NCBI GenBank assembly: GCA_041396125.1
Contig: JAWKZG010000003.1
Coordinates: 186,001-250,000 of the forward strand
Direction of reading: 5' to 3'
Length of the DNA stretch: 64,000 bases
DNA from: JAWKZG01 sp041396125
GTDB lineage: Bacteria; Pseudomonadota; Gammaproteobacteria; Competibacterales; Competibacteraceae
Position numbers and translations under genes: made by a program. The notes beneath the pieces were generated by a model, which saw only the letters and a list, made by a program, of their open reading frames with translations, was not told the DNA's origin and ran no database searches. This document shows positions 8,421-15,874 of the stretch, in pieces (the first letter of the stretch is position 1; each line of letters opens with the position of its first letter).

Positions 8421-10181
8421 ATGTCCGAGCTTTTTCGCCGCGCCTTCCCTGTCCCCGCGCTGGTACGGATTGTAGCCGTCAGCCTATGCAGTTTTAGTTT
8501 CGTTGCCTGTACGCCCGAACCGGGACATTACGACACAGCGCAACAGAGCCGCGAACAAGCCACAAGTAACAAACCCTTGGCCGACCCAGCGCCGGCGGAT
8601 TCGGCTATTCAGCCCGCAACCATTCCGTTAGTTTCGCCTGCCCCGACACCAGCTCTGCTGTCAAAACGCGAGACCTCTGTACCAACCTCTCGTGCAGCAG
8701 ATTCGCTCGCGCCGCTACGCCCGGCAGCCGAATCGCTCGATCGTGAACGCTACGCCGAACTCGAAACCAACCCGGTACAGCGGGTCAGCGAAGCACCGGT
8801 GTCAACCTTCAGCATCGATGTCGATACCGGCGCGTATACTAATATCCGCCGAATTCTGCGTGAAGGCCGTTTGCCGCCGACCGATGCTGTCCGCATTGAG
8901 GAAATGATTAATTATTTCCGCTACGACTACCCTGCCCCAACCAACCGCCGGACACCCTTCCAGGTCACGACCGAACTGGGGCCCAGTCCATGGAACCCGA
9001 ATACCCGACTGTTACTGGTCGGTTTGCAGGGATATCGTGCTGATACAGCCGAGCTTCCCCCGGCCAATCTGGTATTTCTGCTGGATGTGTCAGGTTCCAT
9101 GCGGGCACCCGATAAACTGCCTCTGCTGCAATCGGCGCTGCGCCTGCTGACCGCACAATTACGCCCCCAGGATCGGGTCAGTATTGTGGTTTATGCCGGT
9201 GCCTCCGGCCTGGTGCTGGAGCCTACCTCGCGCCGCGATGCCATTCTGAGTGCGCTTAATCAGCTTAGCGCCGGCGGCTCGACCAATGGCGGTGCGGGCA
9301 TACAACTGGCCTATCAGGTGGCAGAGCAGGCTTTTATACCGAACGGGATCAACCGGGTACTACTGGCCACCGATGGCGATTTCAATGTCGGTACGGTTAA
9401 TTTCGAAACCCTGAAAGACATGGTCGCAGCGAAACGTAAAAGCGGTATTGCACTGTCCACGCTGGGTTTTGGTCGGGGTAACTACAATGATCAGCTCATG
9501 GAACAACTGGCGGATGTCGGCAACGGCAACTACGCCTATATCGACAGTTTGCAGGAAGCCCGCAAAACCCTGGTGGAAGAACTCGGCTCAACCCTGCTGA
9601 CGATTGCCAAGGATGTCAAAATCCAGCTCGAATTCAACCCGGTGTTAGTGGAGGAATACCGCCTGATTGGCTACGAAAACCGGATCTTGCAGCGGGAAGA
9701 CTTTAATAACGACAGCGTGGATGCCGGCGAGATTGGCGCAGGTCATTCAGTCACTGCATTGTATGAAATCGCCCTGCACGGCAGCGGCGGGAGCTGGAAC
9801 GATCCTTTACGATACCAGCCTGCTACAACCGCTGTTGAACCAACCGGCAAGGCCCAGGAACTGGCATTTTTACGGTTGCGCTACAAAATGCCTGACAGCG
9901 ACCGCAGCGACCTGCTGGAATATCCTGTGACACAAGCCATGCTGCAAACCAGTCTCGATACGACCAGCCAGCGCTTTCGCTTTGCCAGTGCGGTAGCCGC
10001 TTTCGGACAATACCTGCGAGGTGGACAGTACCTGAACGGGATGGAACTGGAAGCTGTACGCACACTGGCGGCCAACGCCCGCGGTGATGATGACAACGGC
10101 TATCGCAGCGAACTGCTGCAATTGATCGATCTGGCAGCGGACTTGGGTGCTTCTGCCGCACCGCCCCAGACCACCAACTGA
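8421..10181 (+). CDS. VWA-domain lipoprotein (YfbK-like)
   Basis: The 586-residue protein has a hydrophobic leader ending at a likely lipobox (SFVAC, Cys30), a Pro/Ala-rich linker (35-105), a conserved N-terminal YfbK-type region (108-185), a von Willebrand A domain with an intact metal site (DVSGS at 222-226) and a C-terminal region of the DUF3520 type. Such proteins are secreted or membrane-tethered and bind partners through Mg2+; the precise role is unknown. ECF sigma and probable anti-sigma genes follow on the same strand, an arrangement I recall for this family, so the lipoprotein may belong to an envelope-stress circuit. Confidence 0.85.
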   Translation: MSELFRRAFPVPALVRIVAVSLCSFSFVACTPEPGHYDTAQQSREQATSNKPLADPAPADSAIQPATIPLVSPAPTPALLSKRETSVPTSRAADSLAPLRPAAESLDRERYAELETNPVQRVSEAPVSTFSIDVDTGAYTNIRRILREGRLPPTDAVRIEEMINYFRYDYPAPTNRRTPFQVTTELGPSPWNPNTRLLLVGLQGYRADTAELPPANLVFLLDVSGSMRAPDKLPLLQSALRLLTAQLRPQDRVSIVVYAGASGLVLEPTSRRDAILSALNQLSAGGSTNGGAGIQLAYQVAEQAFIPNGINRVLLATDGDFNVGTVNFETLKDMVAAKRKSGIALSTLGFGRGNYNDQLMEQLADVGNGNYAYIDSLQEARKTLVEELGSTLLTIAKDVKIQLEFNPVLVEEYRLIGYENRILQREDFNNDSVDAGEIGAGHSVTALYEIALHGSGGSWNDPLRYQPATTAVEPTGKAQELAFLRLRYKMPDSDRSDLLEYPVTQAMLQTSLDTTSQRFRFASAVAAFGQYLRGGQYLNGMELEAVRTLAANARGDDDNGYRSELLQLIDLAADLGASAAPPQTTN

Positions 10182-10345
10182 AGACCGGCCCGCCCCAAAC
10201 CGAAAAAAGGCTTTATCTGAGTCGATGAATCAGCTAGTTTTGCGCTGTCACGCCAAAGGCGACCCGCTGATGCCGGTTGAATACCGACATACGGGCATTG
10301 AGTCGATGGCAATCAGCCTGAACAGGAAGCCGTCGGTCAAATGTC

Positions 10346-10375
10346 GGCGTGCACAACAGAGACGTCGTGCACGCC
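10346..10375. repeat. Inverted repeat upstream of the ECF sigma gene
   Basis: GGCGTGCAC and GTGCACGCC form 9-bp arms around a 12-base loop, about 65 bases before the sigma-factor ATG. It could be a terminator for the VWA gene, a 5-prime leader hairpin or an operator. Confidence 0.45.
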
Positions 10376-10400
10376 TGATAACATGGTCGGGAACGAGCGG

Positions 10401-10420
10401 TTTTCGTCTGCAGGCGAAAA
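10401..10420. promoter_or_regulatory. Palindrome just before the ECF sigma gene
   Basis: TTTTCGTCTG followed directly by CAGGCGAAAA is a 20-bp palindrome with one mismatch, ending 21 bases before the ATG. With no loop it looks like a protein-binding dyad rather than an RNA hairpin. Confidence 0.35.
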
Positions 10421-10441
10421 AAGCGAGTTTGAGACGCCGAC

Positions 10442-11011
10442 ATGAATCAGGACAGCGCCGACGAACACTTAATGCTACGGTACCGGGATGGCGACACCCG
10501 GGCCTTCGAACTGCTTTATACGCGCCACAAGGGCTCTTTGTACCGGTATCTGCTGCGCCAGTGCAGCGATGCCGCCATCGCCGAAGAGCTGTTTCAGGAT
10601 ATCTGGCTGAAAGTGATTAACGCCCGCTCCCGCTATACGGTGAAAGCCAAGTTCAGCACCTATCTGTATCACCTGGCGCATAACCGCTTGATCGATCATT
10701 ACCGGGCTCAGCAAGGTCGAGGCATACCGGCCTCATACTCCAATGCGGAACAGATCGATCCAGAGCAGTTAGCCAGCAGTGAAATGCATCAGCCGGAGAC
10801 AATCAGCCTGCGCCAGCAACAGGCGGAACACCTGCTGAATGCACTGGCCGAGCTGCCCGAAGCACAGCGTGAAACCTTTTTGTTAAAGGCAGAGGGCGGA
10901 CTTTCACTGGATGAAATTGCGACTGCCACTGCCGTCAACCGGGAAACCGCCAAAAGCCGTTTGCGCTACGCCGTATCCCGGCTTAAAACCCTGCTGGGAG
11001 CGCAGTCATGA
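10442..11011 (+). CDS. ECF-type RNA polymerase sigma factor
   Basis: A 189-residue sigma-70 family protein with region 2 (about 15-85, including the acidic LFQDIWLKV segment) and region 4 (about 128-183, including LSLDEIATATAVNRETAKSR as helix-turn-helix). No region 3 is present, which defines the ECF class. It overlaps the next gene by four bases (ATGA), typical of a sigma/anti-sigma pair. It probably controls its own operon; I could not identify a matching promoter pair upstream of the VWA gene. Confidence 0.93.
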   Translation: MNQDSADEHLMLRYRDGDTRAFELLYTRHKGSLYRYLLRQCSDAAIAEELFQDIWLKVINARSRYTVKAKFSTYLYHLAHNRLIDHYRAQQGRGIPASYSNAEQIDPEQLASSEMHQPETISLRQQQAEHLLNALAELPEAQRETFLLKAEGGLSLDEIATATAVNRETAKSRLRYAVSRLKTLLGAQS

Positions 11012-11817
11012 GTACAGATTCAAAACGGGATTTCGACGAGCCGGATCTGGCCGGGCTGGAAGAACTGCTGGCGGTGTATCGGCACAGTCCGCAGCAACAG
11101 CCCCCGATCGAACTGAATCAGCGTATTCTGGCTGCCGCCGCACAAGCGCAGACCGTCACGACACTGCCTGTGCGACAGTCCAGAGCACGCTGGTCAGTCC
11201 CCTTGGCACTGGCTGCCACAATGGTCTTGGGGGTCGGGCTGGTGACCCTGGTACAACACGAATTACCGCAGCACGACAGCTTGGGTACAAGGCCGGCTTT
11301 AACGCCACTGCGAGAACGGGCAGCAGACTCGGCCAGCGATGCCGTTCCCGGTATGCTTTTGCAAGAATCAGCCCCATTGGCAGCCCCACCAACAGAACCA
11401 GCTTTATCGGATCAGTCAGCCGCACCGGCAGCCAAAGCGAGTTCAGCGGCCAGTAAGGTGACCAGCGAATCAGCAGCGCCTGTGCCGAATGAAAACAGAC
11501 ATTTACAGCAATTCGCCCCCAGCCCTACGCCTGCAACAGAATCTTTACGCCAAGAGCAGCAGATTAGCCCATCCAGCACGCCGAACCTGAGCACAGGCCG
11601 TGCTGCCCGTCAGGCCCCACCCCCGGCAGCAGCACCCGCTGCATCACTCAGGGCACCCGAGCCAGCACCGGCCGATGTGTTGCCGCCGGAACGCTGGCGG
11701 GAGCGGATATTACGCTTGCAGGCTCAGGGCCAGCTTGCACAAGCCCGCCAGGAATTACAGCAGCTGCGTGCGACCTACCCGGACTATCAGGCTCGTTTTC
11801 CGGGTCTGGAGCCCTGA
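11008..11817 (+). CDS. Probable membrane anti-sigma factor
   Basis: This 269-residue protein has a charged cytoplasmic N-terminus (1-65), one membrane segment (about 67-88, WSVPLALAATMVLGVGLVTL), a long Ala/Pro/Ser-rich periplasmic stretch (110-215) and a C-terminal helical piece rich in Gln, Leu and Ala (230-265). That topology and the overlap with the sigma gene support an anti-sigma role. I see no zinc-binding HxxxCxxC motif, so it is not a classic ZAS-domain protein. The function is inferred mainly from position. Confidence 0.65.
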   Translation: MSTDSKRDFDEPDLAGLEELLAVYRHSPQQQPPIELNQRILAAAAQAQTVTTLPVRQSRARWSVPLALAATMVLGVGLVTLVQHELPQHDSLGTRPALTPLRERAADSASDAVPGMLLQESAPLAAPPTEPALSDQSAAPAAKASSAASKVTSESAAPVPNENRHLQQFAPSPTPATESLRQEQQISPSSTPNLSTGRAARQAPPPAAAPAASLRAPEPAPADVLPPERWRERILRLQAQGQLAQARQELQQLRATYPDYQARFPGLEP

Positions 11818-11839
11818 CAGCTGCTTGCTGTTGGAACGC

Positions 11840-12187
11840 TCAGCCGGTTTGACCGGAATGCTCGGCACCGCAACTCCAGCACTGACTGAACTGCCCCTCG
11901 ATCGTTTCGCCACACTGCGGACAGCGCCAGTCCTGCAACAGGCCGGAATCAGCGTGCAGGTAGTCCTGGATAAAACGCTGCGCGCGCTCGGCATCGCCTT
12001 CGTTCACCAGCCATAATTCCGGCCAGCACTCAAACGCAGGTAATTCGCCCAGACCGGCACTGAGGTATTGGTTCCTGACGGTGGTACGAATACCTTCATT
12101 GTTCAGCAGAGCACGTATGTGCTCGACTTGTATAAGCGTTTCAGCTGTATAAATCGCTTGTGCTTTTGTCATCTGCAAGATGCCCAT
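11840..12187 (-). CDS. DUF2007-type protein with C-terminal zinc ribbon
   Basis: The 115-residue protein has a small alpha/beta domain (residues 8-75, TAETLIQVEHIRALLNNEGI) of the DUF2007 'putative signal transducing' type and a zinc ribbon made of CPQC and CWSC near the C-terminus. An ATG at 12172 is equally possible as start; neither has a good ribosome site. It converges with the anti-sigma gene, 20 bases away, and stands alone on its strand. No specific function is known for the family. Confidence 0.75.
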   Translation of the reverse strand: MGILQMTKAQAIYTAETLIQVEHIRALLNNEGIRTTVRNQYLSAGLGELPAFECWPELWLVNEGDAERAQRFIQDYLHADSGLLQDWRCPQCGETIEGQFSQCWSCGAEHSGQTG

Positions 12188-12320
12188 TGGAGTATTAAAA
12201 TCTTAAAATCCAGGTCAATACACGCTACCCAGAATAGTCCTGACCCGTGTAGCAACTGATGATTATGCGCTACGCTTAGCGTAATTTTTCGAATATCCAA
12301 TGCATACGGGGTAAATCCTC

Positions 12321-12908
12321 ATGGCGCAACACATCACGCTTATCCAGGGTCACCCGGATACTACCGGCCGCCACTTGGGGCATGCACTGGCAGAGGCCTA
12401 TGCCCAGGGCGCGCGCGACGCCGGACATGATGTTCAGATCATTACGGTGGCCCAACTCGATTTTCCGCTGCTGCGCAGTCAGCAGGACTGGACCGACGGC
12501 AACGTGCCGGAATCGCTCCGGTCAGCCCAGGACAGCATCCGCAAAGCCCAACATCTGGTTCTTTTCTATCCGCTTTGGCTGGGCACCATGCCAGCGTTAC
12601 TAAAAGCATTTCTGGAACAGGTTCTACGGCCCGGTTTTGCGATAGAGCCGCCCACCGAGGGAAAATACGGCAAAAAACTGCTGACCGGCAAAAGTGCCCG
12701 GATTGTTATTACCATGGGAATGCCTGTGTTGATCTATCGCTGGTATTTTCGCGCCCACAGCTTAAAAAACCTGGAGCGCAATATCCTGCGTTTTTGCGGT
12801 ATCAACCCGATCCGGGAAAGCCTGTTCGGGATGATCGAGGCCGTCAGCGATGCAAAACGATCAAAATGGCTTGAGCAAATGCGCCAGTTGGGCCGGCAAG
12901 GTCGTTGA
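12321..12908 (+). CDS. NAD(P)H-dependent flavodoxin-fold oxidoreductase
   Basis: A 195-residue protein of the NQO/KefF-like flavodoxin-2 family. It begins with the FMN/FAD-phosphate-binding segment (LIQGHPDTTGRHLGHALAEA, residues 7-26) and contains the FYPLWLGTMPALLKAFLEQV segment near 78-97 that shapes the flavin site. These enzymes reduce quinones or other acceptors by two-electron transfer. It has no operon partners; a fragment of an ABC ATPase gene follows on the other strand. Confidence 0.85.
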   Translation: MAQHITLIQGHPDTTGRHLGHALAEAYAQGARDAGHDVQIITVAQLDFPLLRSQQDWTDGNVPESLRSAQDSIRKAQHLVLFYPLWLGTMPALLKAFLEQVLRPGFAIEPPTEGKYGKKLLTGKSARIVITMGMPVLIYRWYFRAHSLKNLERNILRFCGINPIRESLFGMIEAVSDAKRSKWLEQMRQLGRQGR

Positions 12909-12960
12909 GCATTTGGTCTGACCCTGCGCACTGTATTTTTGTACGGCTTCTGACAGCGGT

Positions 12961-13159
12961 TTAGTCCAGCACCGCCTTCGGCACCCGAAAACGGGAAAAA
13001 CCGGCCAGGAATTCCCGTGTGCGCTGTTGCTTTGGCCTGACCAGCACCTCGTCCGGGGTGCCATGCTCATGGATCATGACCATCGTGCAAAAACAACACC
13101 CGGTCAGCCATGGCATAAGCAAACCCGATGTCGTGCGTCACGCTCAGCAGGGTCATGCC
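12961..13159 (-). pseudogene. C-terminal fragment of an amino-acid ABC transporter ATPase
   Basis: About 65 codons match the C-terminal end of GlnQ/HisP-type ATPases: SVTHDIGFAYAMADRVLF (the H-loop region), then, after a one-base shift near 13078, DGMIHEHGTPDEVL and a KQQRTREFLAGF ending. Walker A, the signature motif and Walker B are absent, and the sequence beyond 13160 does not encode them. The piece begins with ATG behind AGGAGG, but it cannot be a working ATPase. It stops right beside a palindrome flanked by direct repeats (13168-13198), so a rearrangement probably removed the rest. Confidence 0.75.
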
Positions 13160-13167
13160 TTTATACC

Positions 13168-13198
13168 TCCTAAACCCTACTATCGTAGGGTCCTAAAC
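13168..13198. repeat. Palindrome between 8-bp direct repeats (possible excision scar)
   Basis: TCCTAAAC occurs at 13168-13175 and again at 13191-13198. Between them lies a short palindrome (ACCCTAC, TATC, GTAGGGT; it overlaps the repeats by a base or two). A duplicated target around a remnant with inverted symmetry is what imprecise excision of a mobile element can leave. It sits at the truncation point of the ABC ATPase fragment. Confidence 0.45.
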
Positions 13199-13355
13199 AA
13201 GACCCAGGCAATAGGTTCAAAAGCGCATAATTGCAATTTTCAGGATACAACAACACACCATAAGGCGTATTCATAACGAGCAGACGCGCTGAACCGTACC
13301 ACTCTGATCGGCTCAGCCATCAACTCGACAACGGGCGGGGCGGGGTACTACAGCT

Positions 13356-14021
13356 TCAATCGAACTGCCGGACAAAGGACTGCAATTGCTCGTTCAGTGC
13401 TGCCAGTTCCTGTTCAAGACTGTGCACGCGATTTTCCAGCTCCAGGATACGGGCGGCATCATCACTGACGGGCTCGCTGGTTTGCGCTACAGCAAATTGC
13501 GCCGGATCGACCTCACCACCCAGTAAATGAACGTAGCGGGCTTCTTTCTGACCGGGCTGACGGGGTAACTGCAGCAGATACGGCACGTCACGCTCTTCCG
13601 CCAACGCTTTCAGCGTTCGTTCGAGTTCATGGCCACTGCCGAACTCATGCATGCGGTTGGTGCGTATGCGCAATTCGCCAGCCGTCTGCGGCCCGCGCAG
13701 CATCAGAATAGACAATACCGCCAGTTCAGCGCGGCTGAAGTTCTCTTCCTCGCGCAAGCGATGATCCAGCCGATGGGCATATTTAGGCACCCGACTGCCT
13801 GATCCGGCACGCTGCGCCACCAAACCGCGACGTGCCAAAGTCTCGACAGCTTCCAGCACGAGATTTTCGGAAAGATTCATAACCGGCTCGCGGCTGGTTT
13901 TCTGATTACAGGCGTTGGTCAGCGCGTTCAGCGACAACGGATAACTATCCGGCGTGGTAAACTCTTTTTCGATCAAAGCACCCAGTACGCGCACTTCTAC
14001 TGGCGATAAATTCAATTCCAT
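13356..14021 (-). CDS. yceH: YceH family protein (DUF480)
   Basis: The 221-residue protein matches the YceH/DUF480 family end to end: LSPVEVRVLGALIEKEFTTP at the N-terminus, PLSLNALTNACNQKTSREPV, two winged-helix domains (about 1-85 and 90-165) and a C-terminal coiled coil (LENRVHSLEQELAALNEQ). The domains suggest nucleic-acid binding, but the family has no agreed function. It is transcribed leftward, divergent from the amidohydrolase gene. Confidence 0.9.
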   Translation of the reverse strand: MELNLSPVEVRVLGALIEKEFTTPDSYPLSLNALTNACNQKTSREPVMNLSENLVLEAVETLARRGLVAQRAGSGSRVPKYAHRLDHRLREEENFSRAELAVLSILMLRGPQTAGELRIRTNRMHEFGSGHELERTLKALAEERDVPYLLQLPRQPGQKEARYVHLLGGEVDPAQFAVAQTSEPVSDDAARILELENRVHSLEQELAALNEQLQSFVRQFD

Positions 14022-14093
14022 AGACGTCCTCTAGAAGAGTGATTCACAATAGTACTATAGTTTTTAACCGTTTAATGAGGCAAAAATCGAGCC

Positions 14094-15344
14094 ATGAAAA
14101 ATACGCAAATTAACGCTGACCGCTTATGGCAAAGTCTGATGGAACTGGCCCGGATCGGCGCGACCCCGAAGGGCGGTGTCTGTCGCCTGGCGCTGACAGA
14201 TGTGGACAAGCAGGGGCGCGATTTGTTCGTCCGCTGGTGTGAAGACGCTGGCTGCAGTGTCAGCTACGATGCTATGGGCAATATTTTCGCCCGCCGGCCC
14301 GGCCGCGATAACAGCCTGCCGCCGATCATGACCGGCAGCCACCTGGACAGCCAGCCGACCGGCGGCAAGTTCGACGGTGCTTACGGCGTTTTGGCCGGGC
14401 TGGAAGTGATTCGCACCCTGAACGATCTCGATTACCAGACAGAAGCCCCGCTGGAAGTTGTTGCCTGGACCAACGAAGAAGGCTCACGTTTTGCGCCCGC
14501 CATGGTCGGCTCCGGGGTGTTCGCCCAGGTTTTTGACTTGGACTACGGTCTGAGCCGGGCCGATCAGGACGGCAACACCCTCGGCCAGGAGCTGCAGCGG
14601 ATCGGCTATGCGGGACCCGAGCAACCTGGGCAGCATCCGGTAGGTGCCTATTTCGAGGCTCACATCGAACAAGGCCCGATTCTGGAAGCCGCCGGCAAAA
14701 CCATCGGTGTTGTACAGGGTGCGCAAGGCCCGCGCTGGTACGAAGTGACCGTCACTGGTCAGGAAGCCCATGCCGGCCCGACACCGATGCTGGTCAGGCG
14801 CGATGCACTGGTTGGCGCGGCTCGCATGGTGGAAGCAGTCAACCGGATCGGGCTGGAGCATCAACCTAACGCCTGTGCAACCTGCGGCATGCTTAACGTA
14901 ATGCCCAATTCGCGCAATGTCATTCCCGGTCAGGTCTGGTTTACGGTGGATTTCCGTCATCCCGACGATACCATACTGGCTGATATGGATCAGGCCTTAC
15001 GGCAGGAGTTGGCCCACATTGCAGAAGCCGCCAGGCTGGAACTGGCGCTTGAGCAGATCTGGCATTCTCCGGCCACACCGTTCGATGAATCCTGCGTGGC
15101 AGCCGTGCGCAAAGGTACGGAACAGGCCGGTTATGCGCATATGGATATCATCAGCGGTGCCGGCCACGATGCTGTCTATATGGCCAAAATAGCGCCCGCG
15201 GCAATGATTTTCGTGCCTTGCGAGAATGGCATCAGCCATAACGAAATTGAAAATGCAACGCCGCAGGACATCGCCGCTGGTTGCAATGTTTTGCTGCACG
15301 CAATGCTGGAAAAAGCCAACGAGAAAGCACATACATCGGAGTAA
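14094..15344 (+). CDS. M20-family Zn-dependent amidohydrolase (N-carbamoyl-amino acid hydrolase / allantoate amidohydrolase type)
   Basis: A 416-residue member of the HyuC/AllC/beta-ureidopropionase group. Metal ligands can be seen as His83 (GSHLDSQPTGGKFDG), Asp94 and Glu129 (TNEEGSRF), with a later His in EAHIEQGP, and the lid domain in the middle (about 210-325). The family removes carbamoyl groups from N-carbamoyl amino acids, ureidopropionate or allantoate; sequence alone does not settle which. It is followed after nine bases by a VOC-fold gene. A hydantoinase-type hyuB lies 8 kb away, so a hydantoin or ureide route in this organism is plausible. Confidence 0.88.
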   Translation: MKNTQINADRLWQSLMELARIGATPKGGVCRLALTDVDKQGRDLFVRWCEDAGCSVSYDAMGNIFARRPGRDNSLPPIMTGSHLDSQPTGGKFDGAYGVLAGLEVIRTLNDLDYQTEAPLEVVAWTNEEGSRFAPAMVGSGVFAQVFDLDYGLSRADQDGNTLGQELQRIGYAGPEQPGQHPVGAYFEAHIEQGPILEAAGKTIGVVQGAQGPRWYEVTVTGQEAHAGPTPMLVRRDALVGAARMVEAVNRIGLEHQPNACATCGMLNVMPNSRNVIPGQVWFTVDFRHPDDTILADMDQALRQELAHIAEAARLELALEQIWHSPATPFDESCVAAVRKGTEQAGYAHMDIISGAGHDAVYMAKIAPAAMIFVPCENGISHNEIENATPQDIAAGCNVLLHAMLEKANEKAHTSE

Positions 15345-15353
15345 TTAAAAGCT

Positions 15354-15779
15354 ATGAGCATCACGCTACAAGGACTTGACCATGTCGTTCTGCGGGTCAC
15401 CAACCCTGACCAGGCTGTAGCGTTTTACTGCAATGCACTGGGCTGTCATATCGAACGACGACAAGACGACATCGGCCTGATTCAATTACGGGCGGGCAAT
15501 TCACTGATCGATCTGGTGCCGGTGGATTCACCGCTCGGGCGCAAAGGCGGCCCAGCAGCAGGGAGCGAAGGCCATAATATGGATCATTTCTGCCTGCAGG
15601 TACGGCCTTTCGACGAAGCCGCGATTCGTGCTCACCTGGCGGCCCATGGTGTGACAGCAGGCCCACTTGAAGAACGTTATGGCGCGGAAGGCCTGGGACC
15701 CTCGATATATCTCCAGGATCCCGATGGCAATACCGTGGAATTGAAAGGTCCGCCCACCCAGCCGGCTCAATCTGTCTGA
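15354..15779 (+). CDS. VOC-family (glyoxalase/bleomycin-resistance fold) protein
   Basis: A 141-residue single-module VOC protein: LDHVVLRVTNPDQAVAFYCN at residues 8-27 and IYLQDPDGNTVELKG near the end supply the expected metal ligands (His10, a mid-protein His and the final Glu). It is probably a metal-dependent isomerase, dioxygenase or lyase. It is co-transcribed with the preceding amidohydrolase. A decayed second copy of part of this gene lies at about 19676-19772. Confidence 0.85.
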   Translation: MSITLQGLDHVVLRVTNPDQAVAFYCNALGCHIERRQDDIGLIQLRAGNSLIDLVPVDSPLGRKGGPAAGSEGHNMDHFCLQVRPFDEAAIRAHLAAHGVTAGPLEERYGAEGLGPSIYLQDPDGNTVELKGPPTQPAQSV

Positions 15780-15796
15780 GCGATACTGTCTTCATC

Positions 15797-15829
15797 CGGC
15801 AAGCAGAATCTTAATTATTTTGCTTGCCG
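15797..15829. terminator. Hairpin between convergent genes
   Basis: CGGCAAGCA and TGCTTGCCG form 9-bp arms around a 15-base AT-rich loop, located between the end of the VOC gene and the end of the hybrid kinase. It lacks a clean T-run. Confidence 0.5.
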
Positions 15830-15874
15830 TGCCTGGCTAGAAGAGCTCATCGCCTGTTGTTCAAAAGCACCCGA

